DNA of 64,000 nt from Ariolimax columbianus (lineage: Eukaryota; Mollusca; Gastropoda; Stylommatophora; Arionidae). Shown here piece by piece: positions 52,080 to 63,689 of this stretch. The stretch covers positions 51,552,965 to 51,616,964 of the forward strand of contig JAVGWX010000013.1 in the NCBI GenBank assembly GCA_036924085.1, in the 5' to 3' direction. How positions within the stretch are numbered: position 1 is the first letter of the stretch; every line of letters begins with the position of its first letter. Under the pieces are notes generated by a model. It was not told where the DNA came from. It did no database searches and saw only the letters and a program-made list of their open reading frames with translations. Position numbers and translations under genes: made by a program.

Positions 52080-52828
52080 AGTCTATCTTCGCCAGACAAA
52101 GGTTTCCCATACAACTTGATTTATATATAGGGCGAGCAAGGGAGAGTTACCATGTCATAGAGTACACTGTCATTATGTTTCCCTACAGTACACCTCAGTA
52201 CCTAACAAATGTATTATAAGCACAAACATTGACACCATTAGCGATGTTAATTAACATATATATGCCTGCACCTTATTACAAAAGTGAACTAATTATTATT
52301 TTTCCTCTTTTTGCTTTTTCTTCATCTTGTATTTATATTTATTATTCTTTTTCTTTTACTTCTTCTTCTTGTGTATCTGTTTCTTGTTCTGATATATCTT
52401 CATCCCCGGTTTCTATTTCTTCTGATTTTTCCTTTACTTCTTCGTTTTGTTCTTGCTGTTCTTCTTTTTCCAACCATTTGTCTCCCATACCTGTCTTTGT
52501 ATTGAAATCTTCAATTTTCTCTTATACCTGTTTTGACAAATTCACCCCTCACTGTGGCAGCGTAAGCTTTTAGCAGTTGCGTAGTACTTATCCTATCAAA
52601 GATACCCTGGTCACTCGGTCCAAAATAAGAAATGTGGCAGAGTCTAAGTTTAGCTGAGTAGTTTACTTTTCTAAAGAGTTACAAAACATGTATCTACACC
52701 ACGACACGACTTCACACGGGCAAACGAAGTAAACACTATCCTGAGTGGAAACATAACATTATCGTTTAATATGCATATCAATAAAACAATATTAACAAAA
52801 AGCATAGTACATTTAAACTAAATAATCA
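52080..52828. other. Non-genic; short Glu-rich frame on minus strand
   Basis: A 47-codon minus-strand frame (52345-52488) is highly acidic (GDKWLEKEEQQEQNEEVKEK, SEEIETGDEDISEQETD). It could be an acidic exon or, more likely, GAA-type low-complexity DNA. Nothing else is recognised. Confidence 0.35.
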
Positions 52829-52856
52829 TTATATATATATATATATATATATATTG
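52829..52856. repeat. (TA)n microsatellite
   Basis: TATATA run of about 28 bp. Confidence 0.95.
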
Positions 52857-52989
52857 AACTACATATAAGGTTTTTTAAGCATTATCTGTTGGTGTTTCCC
52901 CAAAACGACATAACCCATGCTCTTGCCGCTGCACTCCCCTTATCTGCACACACACTCGTCCTTTAGGTACTCACTTGTCGTTCCGTACA

Positions 52990-53690
52990 TTTACATACAA
53001 TCGGTTCACCTTCAATCAAGTGATCTGCAAATCTACATACAATCGGTTCACCTTCAATCAAGTGATCTGCAAATCTACATACAATCGGATCACCTTCAAT
53101 CAAGTGATCTGCAAATCTACATACAATCGGATCACCTTCAATCAAGTGATCTGCAAATCTACATACAATCGGATCACCTTCAATCAAGTGATCTGCAAAT
53201 CTACATACAATCGGATCACCTTCAATCAAGTGATCTGCAAATCTACATATAATCGGATCACCTTCAATCAAGTGATCTGCAAATCTACATAAAATCGGAT
53301 CACCTTCAATCAAGTGATCTGCAAATCTACATACAATGGGATCACCTTCAATCAAGTGATCTGCAAATCTACATACAATCGGTTCACGTATGCTGAGGCG
53401 ATCTGTACATTCATATGTAATTATATCACGTCACTTATAGTCGGATCACGTACTCACTTGTATGGTTATATACTCGGTCGATCTGTGTATACACATACAA
53501 TAAGAACACACATCGTTCCCAAAGTGTCCTGCACATACGACAGACATTCAGATCTCGTTATTAAGCGATCTGTACATTCACATACAATCAGATCACTTGC
53601 AATCAGGCGATCTGTGTATTCACAATTACTTAGATCACTTCACGTCTTCACATGAATATATAAATTCATATGTGATTAGATCACACATCG
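52990..53690. repeat. 42-bp satellite array with decaying right flank
   Basis: Nine to ten near-identical units (ACATACAATCGGATCACCTT, CAATCAAGTGATCTGCAAAT, CT) to about 53395, then strongly diverged copies (GATCTGTACATTCACATAC, AATCAGATCAC) to about 53690. Unit sequence is unrelated to the 42-bp repeat at 49.3/51.9 kb. Confidence 0.93.
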
Positions 53691-54344
53691 TTCACCAGGT
53701 GTCCTGCACGTACGACCCACATTCAGATCTATCACTGTTCACAGGGTCGCCAACATAAACACGTAAAGGGTCAGCTGGCCAAAACACGCGGTGTATGTTG
53801 GTCCAGTCACCCTGCAAACTCATACTCTCATAGACTCCTGAAAGCCTTTCAGTCATTCTCCTACCCAGTCTCTCAGCCATCCTCCTAGCCAGTCTCCTTG
53901 AGTTCATCTTTGCAAGAGTATTTTATAGTCTCAAGCATCAACATGGCTGTCCAATGGCCTTATGTTGGTTGTCTGACTTAGCCATCAATCTCATTTGGTA
54001 CTACCCTCAAATAATTGTTATTGGATGACAATCCCCGAATCTCTGTCACTCTAAATGTCGTTGCCGGTCGTGGCGGCATCTGACTCTGCCCCCCCCCCCC
54101 TTTCCCTCTCTTCCCAAATACGCTAATTCGGAACGCCTGAGTGTTCAACAATGAACCCCCACCTCAGCTTCCAACACCATAACACGCGTTCCAGACTAAG
54201 TCTTCCACCTAAACCCCTCATTTCCTGTCGACCTAGTGTCGAGACGATGATTGACCTTGGCACGCATTCAGGCAACCTTTTTTCCCAGAGTCACCAGCCC
54301 ATACTGCCCTGCCCTACAAGCCCATGGTCCAGCTGGAACTGTCA
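53691..54344. other. Non-genic stretch
   Basis: A 71-codon minus frame (53692-53907) with RRLARRMAERLGRRMTERL has no recognised family. A C-run of about 10 is near 54091. Confidence 0.4.
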
Positions 54345-56045
54345 CATCACTCCTACATATGTTCTAATACATGCACTCCTTGCTTCTACACATGGTATAC
54401 TATCTTCACTCCTCACTCCTACATATATTCTAATATCTTCACTCCGCACTCCTACATATATTCTAATATCTTCACTCCTCACTCCTACATATATTCTAAT
54501 ATCTTCACTCCTCACTCCTACATATATTCTAATATCTTCACTCCTACATATATTCTAATATCTTCACTCCTACATATATTCTAATATCTTCACTCCTCAC
54601 TCCTACATATATTCTAATATCTTCACTTCTCACTCCTACATATATTCTAATATCTTCACTCCTCACTCCTACATATATTCTAATATCTTCACTCCTCACT
54701 CCTACATATATTCTAATATCTTCACTCCGCACTCCTAAATATATTCTAATATCTTCACTCCTACATATATTCTAATATCTTCACTCCTCACTCCTACATA
54801 TATTCTAATATCTTCACTCCTCACTCCTACATATATTCTAATATCTTCACTCCTACATATATTCTAATATCTTCACTCCTCACTCCTACATATATTCTAA
54901 TATCTTCACTCCTCACTCCTACATATATTCTAATATCTTCACTCCTACATATATTCTAATATCTTCACTCCTCACTCCTACATATATTCTAATATCTTCA
55001 CTCCTCACTCCTACATATATTTTAATATCTTCACTCCTCACACCTACATATATTCTAATATCTTCACTCTGCACTCCTACATATATTCTAATATCTTCAC
55101 TCCTACATATATTCTAATATCTTCACTCCTACATATATTCTAATATCTTCACTCCGCACTCCTACATATATTCTAATATCTTCACTCCTACATATATTCT
55201 AATATCTTCACTCCTACATATATTCTAATATCTTCACTCCTCACACCTACATATATTCTAATATCTTCACTCCTCACTCCTACATATATTCTAATATCTT
55301 CACTCCTACATATATTCTAATATCTTCACTCCGCACTCCTACATATATTCTAATATCTTCACTCCTACATATATTCTAATATCTTCACTCCTCACTCCTA
55401 CATATATTCTAATATCTTCACTCCTCACTCCTACATATATTCTAATATCTTCACTCCTACATATATTCTAATATCTTCACTCCTCACTCCTACATATATT
55501 CTAATATCTTCACTCCTCACTCCTACATATATTCTAATATCTTCACTCCTACATATATTCTAATATCTTCACTCCTCACTCCTACATATATTCTAATATC
55601 TTCACTCCTCACTCCTACATATATTCTAATATCTTCACTCCTCACACCTACATATATTCTAATATCTTCACTCTGCACTCCTACATATATTCTAATATCT
55701 TCACTCCTACATATATTCTAATATCTTCACTCCTACATATATTCTAATATCCTCACTCCGCACTCCTATATATATTCTAATATCTTCACTCCTACATATA
55801 TTCTAATATCTTCACTCCTACATATATTCTAATATCTTCACTCCTACATATATTATAATATCTTCACTCCTACATATATTCTAATATCTTCACTCCTACA
55901 TATATTCTAATATCTTCACTCCTCACTCCTACATATATTCTAATATCTTCACTCCTACATATATTCTAATATCTTCACTCCTACATATATTCTAATATCT
56001 TCACTCCTACATATATTCTAATATCTTCACTCCTCACACCTACAT
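54345..56045. repeat. 26/33-bp satellite with higher-order organisation
   Basis: About 58 units of TCCTACATATATTCTAATAT plus CTTCAC (26 bp), many followed by an extra TCCTCAC (33 bp). Lengths often follow 33-33-26, a roughly 92-bp higher-order unit. A rare string CTCTGCACTC recurs at 55067 and 55671, within matching contexts, showing a duplicated block of about 604 bp. Confidence 0.95.
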
Positions 56046-56194
56046 GTTATGTTACCTCCAGTAATTTTCCCAAACAAAACTCTTTGTCCCCTTCTGTGGT
56101 TCTTCCCTTCAGCTCTTGTCACTTACGCTACTCTACCATCCGTCCCCTTTCCAATCTCTTCATCTCTGCTTCTTTAACTCTCCTCATTCTGTTC

Positions 56195-56305
56195 AAGTTG
56201 TTAGCTATTATCTCACCAGAATCTCACAAATTGTTGGTATTATCTCACCGGAATCTCACAAAGTGTTGGTATTATCTCACCGGAATCTCACAATTTGTTG
56301 GTATT
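56195..56305. repeat. 32-bp tandem repeat, three copies
   Basis: Units of GTTGGTATTATCTCACCGGA and ATCTCACAAA. Confidence 0.9.
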
Positions 56306-56466
56306 CAGTATCAATTCATTCACTTCCCAGCTTCAATATTAAAATGTCTTCACCCGTTGACTCTTTCTCTAGCTTGCATCTGTCTCTCCTCTGGACATCA
56401 TCACCAACTCAATTTTCAGTTTTCCAGTTTTCTATCCTTCCAGTGGCCTACTTCTTCCTTCCACCT

Positions 56467-56486
56467 ACCCCCCCCCCCCCCCCCCC
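56467..56486. repeat. poly-C tract
   Basis: Uninterrupted C run of about 20. Confidence 0.95.
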
Positions 56487-56559
56487 TAACCCGAAAGACA
56501 CTCTCTGTCAAGATATCTCCTCACGCGTCAATAACGTGTCCTCTGCTAGAATATATTTT

Positions 56560-56925
56560 TAGCCTAAAACTCAGAGTCGTTGCAACATTGAATATATTTA
56601 TAGTTGAGACCCAATGACGTTACAGCTTTAGTATATGTATAGGTGGGATCTAATATCGTTATATCCTTAATATTTTAATAGGTGGGATCCAATATCGTTA
56701 TGTCCTTAATATTTTTATAGGTGGGATCCAATATCGTTATGTCCTTAATATTTTTATAGGTGGGATCCAATATCGTTATGTCCTTAATATTTTTATAGGT
56801 GGGATCCAATATCGTTATGTCTTTAATATACTCATGATTATAGGTGAGACCAACTTTAGTTACAGATTCAATATATTTATAGATGAGACACAATGTCGTT
56901 ACAGCTTTAATATTTATTTGAGGTG
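56560..56925. repeat. 39-bp tandem repeat
   Basis: Seven to eight copies of TAGGTGGGATCCAATATCGT and TATGTCCTTAATATTTTTA; the central four are nearly identical and the outer ones decayed. Confidence 0.92.
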
Positions 56926-56929
56926 ATAC

Positions 56930-57910
56930 TGGGAGCAGGAGGTCAAGAATTCCGGTACGATTTACTCACCGTGTGCTACTCTCTAAGGAGATGTGAGACA
57001 GGGATGTATCTTGTCAATTTGTCTCTGTGAGACAGGGACGTATGTTGTCACCTTGTCTCTGTGTGTCAGGGATGTGTGGGGTCACCTTGTCTCTTTAACC
57101 TTTACACCGGGACAATTTTCAAGACAGGTTTAATGAGTACATGGGCTAAACATCAATCTGAGATATGCTGAAAACAATGTATTGCTGGCTGAAAGGGAGA
57201 ATGTGTTTGCAAGAACGTATGGTGTTAGTCAACACTTTTAACTAACAATGAGACATAAACAAAAATAAATCAAAATGTATGTTATTCATCAAAACAGATG
57301 TCTAACCTAAAACTAATATTCGAGTGGCCGGCGTGATACTAGAACGTGTACACAGCTACTTGTATGGGGGATAGTTAGTTACCAGTGATGGGAGATATGA
57401 AAGGGAAAGGAAGAATATAATATGAATTGCCAAAAGCGTATTTAATATGCCGAGAAATATATTGGCAACCAGGAAATAAGCAATACATTAAACATGAGAC
57501 TCATCAGGTGTTATATGCAACATAACTATACAGAGCAGAAACAGACTATGAGCAACTGAGAACTAAATAGAGGCTTTTGAAATGTGGTTATACAGAAGAA
57601 TGTGTTGCATTTCGTGGAACGAGAAATAAACAAATAACGGCGCCCAGACGAAAGTAGGCATGGGCAGAGAACTATTGACAGACAATAAAATTAGACAAAA
57701 TAAATATTTGTATTTTAGACAAATAAAAATACATGAAACTTTATTGAAAACAAAACTGGAATGGAAGGTTGGTGGAACCGCTGTAAGTGGCAGAGCAACA
57801 CCAAAAATGGACCAATGTCTGTCTGGCAGAGTGTAACGTCAAGACAAGAGAAAAAGAATATTGGAGGGCCATTGCAGCCAAACTTCGTCGCTGAATCGGC
57901 GCTTGAATTA
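56930..57910 (+). pseudogene. LINE RT remnant with amplified motif B
   Basis: Frames: a threefold 34-bp repeat of GTGAGACAGGGATGTATCTT (56995-57100) reads R-Q-G-C in its native copy (motif B), then INLRYAENNVLLAERE (motif C YADD decayed to YAEN), VAGVILERVHSYLYGG, TSDGRYERER, AFEMWLYRRMCCISWNEK, GMGRELLTDNKIRQNKYLYF and HETLLKTKLEWKVGGTAVSG. This thumb/tail order resembles 17300-17815 and 63690-64000. Confidence 0.82.
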
Positions 57911-57914
57911 TATT

Positions 57915-59450
57915 GATTGAAGCTAATCTGCCTAATCCAGCGGTAAAGACATTGAGAAGACGGAAGGCGGCCGGCGTGGACAATATACCACAAGAGCTCT
58001 TACAGGCAGATGGAAAGGTAGTGGTGGAATGCCTGACACACATCTGCAACAAAAGATTGGCGACAGGAAGCTGGCCAGACGTATGGACAAAATCAATGGT
58101 TATACCATAACATACGTCTGGAAACCTAAAGCTGTGCCAAAATTACAGAACAATAAGCCTCATCAGCCACCCTAGCAAGGTCATGCTTAGATTAATCCTC
58201 GACCGATTGAAACCCCAAGCAGAAAACATCATTGTCGAGGAGCAACCAGGGTTCAGACAGGGAAGGAGCACTACAGAACATATTTTAAGGCTGCTAAGCG
58301 AGAAATATCTAGAACAGCAGCAAAAACTGTATCATGTGTTTATTAATTTTAAGAAGGCGTTTGGTAGAGTATTGCATAAAGCGCTATGGGCAACAATGAG
58401 GATGTATACAATCAACGGAAATATTATAACGATCCTTGAAAACATGAATGACAAGGCGTCCAGCGTAGTTCTTGTGAATGGGAGGCGAGGAGACTGGTTT
58501 CGCACATCAGTTGGTGTGAGACAGGGGTGTACACTCTCTCTAACTCTTTTCAATATATTCCTTGAGGGAATTATGAGTGAGGCACTTGGGGGTCACGTTG
58601 GTACTGTCAAGATAGGGGGCCGAACGATTAACAACCTTCGTTTTGTAGATGATATCGACGGGTTGGCGCGTTTAGAAACAGAACTCCAGGAATGGGCTAG
58701 AAGGCTCAATGAAACAGCTCTTGACTATGGTCTGGAGATAAACGCTGGAAAGACAAAATTAATGGCCAACAACGCAGAGGGCTTCAACAGAAGGATAAAA
58801 GCTAATGGTCAGGAACTCGAAGTGGTTGACCGTTTTAAATATCTTTGGTCGATTATCAGTGATGAAGGGTCAACATGTGAGGTGTTGGCCAGAATTGCAC
58901 AGACAATAGCGGCGCTTGCACTGCTTAACAAAATCTGGCAAGATAAACGGTTAGCACTATGCACGAAAATCAGGTTAATGCGTACACTGGTCCTGTCAAT
59001 ATTTCTCTATGCTTGTGAGAGATGGACAGTTACAGCTGACCTTCAGCGAAGGATACAGGCCTTGTAGATGATATGTTTCCGAAGACTTTGAAGCGTCACG
59101 CACAAAGATCGAGTTACACATGAGGAAATACGAGATAGAATTACAACAGCAATAGGGCATTTTGAAGACCTCTTGGCAACTGTCAAAAGAAGGACACTCA
59201 CTTGGTACGGTCACATATCGAGATCAAATAGTCTTGCAAATACGATCCTAAACGGAAAGATGCAAGGCAGACGACGAAGCGACCGTCCCAAAAAGAGGTG
59301 GGAGGACAACATAAAAGAATGGACCAATCTTCAACCAGAAGAGGCACAAGCAGCGGTCTCTGACAGAGAAGAATTGCGTGGTGTTGTGAAGATGTCTTCA
59401 TGTGTGCCCCAACGACCTCATCGGTTACGGGATAACATGACCTGACCTGA
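57915..59450 (+). pseudogene. LINE RT domain to 3' end (GHISR family, longest copy)
   Basis: RRRKAAGVDNIPQELLQADG, SMVIP, NYRTISLISHPSKVMLRLIL, VEEQPGFRQGRSTTEHI, VFINFKKAFGRVLHKALW (motif A; the catalytic Asp is Asn), GVRQGCTLSLTLFNIFLEGI (motif B), NNLRFVDDIDGLARLE (motif C, FVDD), ETALDYGLEINAGKTKLMAN, FKYLWSIISDEGS, LFLYACERWTVTADLQ, then after TAG (59066) WYGHISRSNSLANTILNGKM and RPKKRWEDNIKEWTNLQPEE. A single frame of 294 codons is open at 58183-59067. No endonuclease is present (5' truncation). The 3' end is ACATGACCTGACCTGAA. It serves as the reference for four shorter copies in the window. Confidence 0.93.
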
Positions 59451-59779
59451 ATCTGCCTCGTATCGACTTTTCCATCATCCTAGCATGTCGTAGGGCCATC
59501 AAATCTCACTAATGTTTACTCGGTATGTGAATGGTGACTTTGGGTATGCTTCTACCCGGACGGGAACCACATCTCTCTGGGCGGCCGATGTATTCATCTA
59601 TCGTTGACCTGTGTTAATATTTCCTAGACATACCAACATTGGTACTGCCGTCAAACAGGGTGAAGAGTGACATTATCATTACCCTCATTCTTTAGCACTG
59701 GACCGTGAGAATACAACGCAAAATAAGGAATGTAGACGACGGCTCTGCATGGATGGTTGGAGGGGAAAACATCACCAAA
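59451..59779. other. Non-genic stretch
   Basis: Nothing recognised. Confidence 0.45.
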
Positions 59780-60110
59780 TTCAAGGAACTAATTAATTCA
59801 TACCCAGAGCGGTCCACCGGGGTCTTTGTGTATGACAAGGACAAGAATATCACAACTGCCTCACATGGAGCATGTCATAAGAGGCGACTAACTGTGTTAC
59901 ATAACATAACACCGGCATTGGTTAGATGGTTTATTTAGAAAAGCATTGATAGCGCCTAAAGAGCTGCGGGTCTACTTTGTTCTAGTGTTTAAATCTAAAA
60001 TGTTAGACTCGCACAAATTTCGGTTAGTTGCATTTCGCGGTACTTGTTCGAACGCATCTTAGTAATAAGCTGCTTGAGCCTAGCCAACTAAGCAGAAAAT
60101 CCTGCTCCTG
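59780..60110 (+). repeat. Dispersed repeat family E, copy 2
   Basis: Matches 37190-37560 in opposite orientation: GAGCATGTCATAAGAGG, CGACTAACTGTGT, TTAGATGGTTTA, GCTGCGGGTCTACTTTG, ATAAGCTGCTTGAGCCTAG and AAGCAGAAAATCCTGC. Confidence 0.75.
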
Positions 60111-60339
60111 GTTTCATCCAGCTCAAACCTGAACTGGGACCATGCACATGGACATCTGTACCCTGTAGAAGTACATGTCGACTAAGAATCCTCAGACTAA
60201 GAATGAAATCATCTCCGGAATATTCCATCATGCTTTTGTGGACACAGGCGTAAGTAGTCGATGAGTGTTTAGTCAGTCATAGGCGTCTCAGTCTCTATAG
60301 ACCATGGTGGTGCCCTGTAAGTTTTGTCCAGCTCTGACT

Positions 60340-61290
60340 CATGTGTTTTGACACTGTCTGCTACGACTGAAGAGATCGACCCGCGAGTGACAGTCCCTGT
60401 CACAGACCGTACAACCATACTGAGGAGGCTGGCTTGTCTGGCTGTGTCTTGATCTCTTCAGTCTTTCTCTTTTCTTTGCAGCCAGAAGACCTCTACGAGC
60501 GTCATTATGTCCCCTCCAACTTAATGTATCCAGATAGTTCGATTCTGAGGAAATTGTTCCCATAACTCGGATGGGACGTCGCGTGACTTCATGTCCCTCT
60601 TGCATACGTCCTCGAATCGCAGTGTGGAACGGCCGATTCTTCTTCAATGGCTAGCTGTCCGTAAAGGATATCCATTGGCAGCCTTTTGTTTTCCATGCGA
60701 TAAACATGTCCCAACCACCGTAGACATTGCTGGCTAAACATCGAGCACATGCTGTGAGTGTTTACTCTCTGTAAAACCATATTATGTGACACTCTCTCTT
60801 GCCACACAATCTCCAATATACACCGTAGACACCTCATGTGAAAGGTGCTGTGTCGCCGTTCCTGTTTAGTGAAAGTACTCCAAGTCTCGCTTCCAAACAT
60901 GAGAGGGCTAAAAACACAAATCTGATAGACACGGACCTTGGTGTAGTGAGACAGCGCAGTGTTCTCCCAGACTATCTACGTCAGGCAAGCCATGACGGTA
61001 CTTGCCCTGCCAACCTACCGTCTTTTCTCCTTCTCGAGTGAGAGAGTGTTGCTGATGGCAGACCCCAGATAAGTGAAATTGTTGACTGAGTGTTTAATGT
61101 CAGACAAATCAGTTCGCATCATGAATGGGAGTACCAACAAACTTACTATTAATATCAAAGGAAAACGCTGGATCTTCATTCGCCGATGACCTTCTATAGG
61201 TTGCGCCCCTTCACTGCTTAAAAGACGGATAACAGAACCCTGCTCTTCTTTGGTGCATGTAAAAAGTGGAGCGCCCACCTTTTAACTGCA
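60340..61290 (-). pseudogene. LINE RT C-terminal half with C2H2-like end
   Basis: Minus strand: DIKHSVNNFTYLGSAISNTL, KVRVYQICV, FGSETWSTFTKQERRHSTFH, MRCLRCILEIVWQERVSHNM, CLRWLGHVYRMENKRLPMDI, LYGQLAIEEES, TAIRGRMQEGHEVTRRPIRV and finally CTVCDRDCHSRVDLFSRSRQ. The LRWLGHVxRM block and the terminal CxxCxxxCHSRxxLxSHxRxC finger are hallmarks of a common invertebrate LINE family. Several frameshifts; RT core missing. Confidence 0.87.
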
Positions 61291-61705
61291 ATTAAAAAAG
61301 TATGAATAATGAAAGCATGTGCATAACACTCTTGACATCCTTAACAACCATATTAATAAGTTGCAATATGAAGGTATGGTTTTTTCATTCGTATTTCATT
61401 TTTAGGTATTTCATTTGCATATCTTCTAAAAACGATTATTGGAAGGTTTTTTTGTTGAAACAGTTGATGCAACCACAATTTAAAAGGACTTTGTTTGATA
61501 CTATTCAGCACTTTGTAGAAGCCATCTTGAAAATCAGAATCTTCAGCCTCACTTGTTTGAACTTAGTTCGGGATATCAAACGGATCTGACCTTCTCAGCT
61601 TGACTGACGTAAACTCAGACAGGACTACCAATATCTCTGTGTAGAATGTCTTCACAAGTTCAGGAACTCAAACTTTAAACCGACCAGACGTATTTCATCC
61701 GTCGC
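61291..61705. other. Non-genic stretch
   Basis: A 95-codon AT-rich frame (61302-61589, plus) has no recognised motif. Confidence 0.4.
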
Positions 61706-61721
61706 TTTGTGGTCCATATTT

Positions 61722-61743
61722 TGGGGGGGGGGGGGGGGGGGGG
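61722..61743. repeat. poly-G tract
   Basis: More than 20 consecutive G. Confidence 0.95.
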
Positions 61744-61819
61744 GAAGGGGAAGCTGGATTACGCCATCTTGTATCATTTTAACTACGTCTATTAGTCTGC
61801 GGAACGAATTTCTATTGGC

Positions 61820-61821
61820 TA

Positions 61822-61881
<60 letters not shown>

Positions 61882-61882
61882 G
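61820..61882. repeat. (CT)n microsatellite
   Basis: CTCTCT run of about 60 bp. Confidence 0.95.
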
Positions 61883-61944
61883 CTCAGTTCAATTCTTGTG
61901 TTCAATGTAAATGTATATAGATACATAGTACCTTGTCTTACTGA

Positions 61945-62140
61945 TAATGTGACTTTGATGGTGTGAATTTGATGGTGTGACTATGATGGGGTGACTTTGA
62001 TGGTGTGACTTTGATGGTGTTGCTTTGATGGTATTACTGCGATGGTGTGACTTTGATGGTATGACTTTGATGGTGTGACTGATGGTGTGACTGGTAGTGG
62101 GACATATGGTGTGACTGATGCTGTGGCTGATGGTGTGAGG
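61945..62140. repeat. 13-15-bp tandem repeat
   Basis: About 14 variants of GATGGTGTGACTTT; frames reading SHTI on the minus strand are artefacts. Confidence 0.9.
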
Positions 62141-62630
62141 CCTACGTGATAACACTCGTTCTGCTTGGCTGCTTCCCGATGCGATATACAAGGGCTCTTC
62201 TTCACAGATTGATGTCAATTTTCACTACCCCCTCTCCCCAACCAAAGATCCTAGACATTCTCTCATAAGCCCTCCTTCTGATGTACGTGCTTGATTGTGG
62301 ATAGTTGTGCCACTCAAATTATTCCTTTACCCAGTTTATATTATAGTCAAACATAGCAGATATCAGACAAGAATAGTTTTATAAAAATCAACAAGTAAAA
62401 TAGATGTCAGATTTTACGTACCTGGACAACAAAATCATTTTTCAAAATAAATGTAATGAAGCAAGTCAAATCATTGGGCAAATGTTCCAGATTGTAGTGT
62501 AAACATGTGACAATGAATACAAATAAAACAACACTAAACAACATGACATTAATTCCCACATTGCGCTTTCAGTGTCAGAATTGGACATTAACAAATAGAC
62601 ATTTAAAAAAAAAACTTTGTAACAACAAAG
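62141..62630. other. Non-genic stretch
   Basis: A 144-codon minus-strand frame (62466-62900) is rich in Leu, Cys and Tyr and overlaps the LINE scrap on the other strand; it is not convincing as a gene. Confidence 0.4.
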
Positions 62631-62634
62631 ATCA

Positions 62635-62945
62635 AATAGCTGCGCAGAATACTCGGAGTAACAAGAACGGGTAGAATTAGAAACGCAAATATTAGGAAAC
62701 AAGTAGGTACAACACCAGTGATAAACTTCATCAAGAGACAACAAACCAAATGGTTCGGTCACGTCACACGTCAACCACAGATAGTATCCATCAGAAAGCA
62801 ATGCTATACAGATACAATGGTTACAAATCCAAGTGGCAACCATGCAAAAGATTGATAGCAGAAATAACAGAAGCAGTAAAGCGCCGCATGTACGAAGCAC
62901 AAAGTAGGGCCCGTTCTAGGGACCTCTGCATTACCCGAAGCTGAA
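62635..62945 (+). pseudogene. LINE RT C-terminal scrap
   Basis: Plus-strand frame LRRILGVTRTGRIRNANIRK, QVGTTPVINFIKRQQTKWFG, HVTRQPQ. The RILGVTRxDRIRNExxR and KQQxxxWFGHVxR pattern is a LINE RT tail. Confidence 0.8.
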
Positions 62946-62999
62946 ATGCACAAGCAGAACAAAAGCGGAAAACAAAGAAAGAAGTACATTTAGACATGT

Positions 63000-63340
63000 A
63001 TTCCCGTGGTTTGAATATTCATTAGCAGATCTGTTTTCCAAACTTTGTCGTATGCTTGTTGACAGTCGATTAAGGCAGCACATTATTTTTTCATTTTCTG
63101 GGAATTGTTCTCACTTTGTTTTTACGAGGTAAATGTTGGTCGTATTTATTGTGATTCTTTTTGGGAAACTGCTTGAAAGTTGTTGAGAGAATCGTAGGAC
63201 TCCAACCACCTTTAAAATCTGTTATCAGGCATTGGTTTAAACAGCTCGCTGATCTGAAAGGTAATGCGAGAGTGACCTGAAACTTTTCAAACCGTGTTCT
63301 TGCATTTCTTATTGTCAAGATTGTCTTGTCTTCCATGATT
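63000..63340 (-). pseudogene. LINE RT motif A scrap
   Basis: Minus-strand frame AALIDCQQAYDKVWKTDLLM fits RT motif A (xxIDxxxAxDxVW) with the catalytic Asp retained. The upstream frame in this region is degenerate. Confidence 0.6.
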
Positions 63341-63689
63341 TTCGTAGATGTCTGCTTCTATTAATGCGTTTGTCATAACTTTCCCGTGACATTTCATATA
63401 AACATCGCCATTGTGTGGATTTGACGGTTGTCTACTGTAACTCTGACTACCTTGTTTGTGATACTTGTCACTATTATATCGTGTGACATTTCATGGTCAA
63501 GATGACGCAAATGGATTACCAGCAACGATCCACTACTGTTTAGTTGTCATTGCCCCAGATGCCATTTTTGTAGGCTTGTATATCAGGTTCGAGCACATCA
63601 TCACGATTTGGCTAGATTACCTCCGCTGCCTCTTGTGGGTTTCAGATAATCGGGATTAATCATAGTTCAGTTCAGGTTATCTCCGCATT
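63341..63689. other. Non-genic stretch
   Basis: Nothing recognised; short frames only. Confidence 0.4.
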
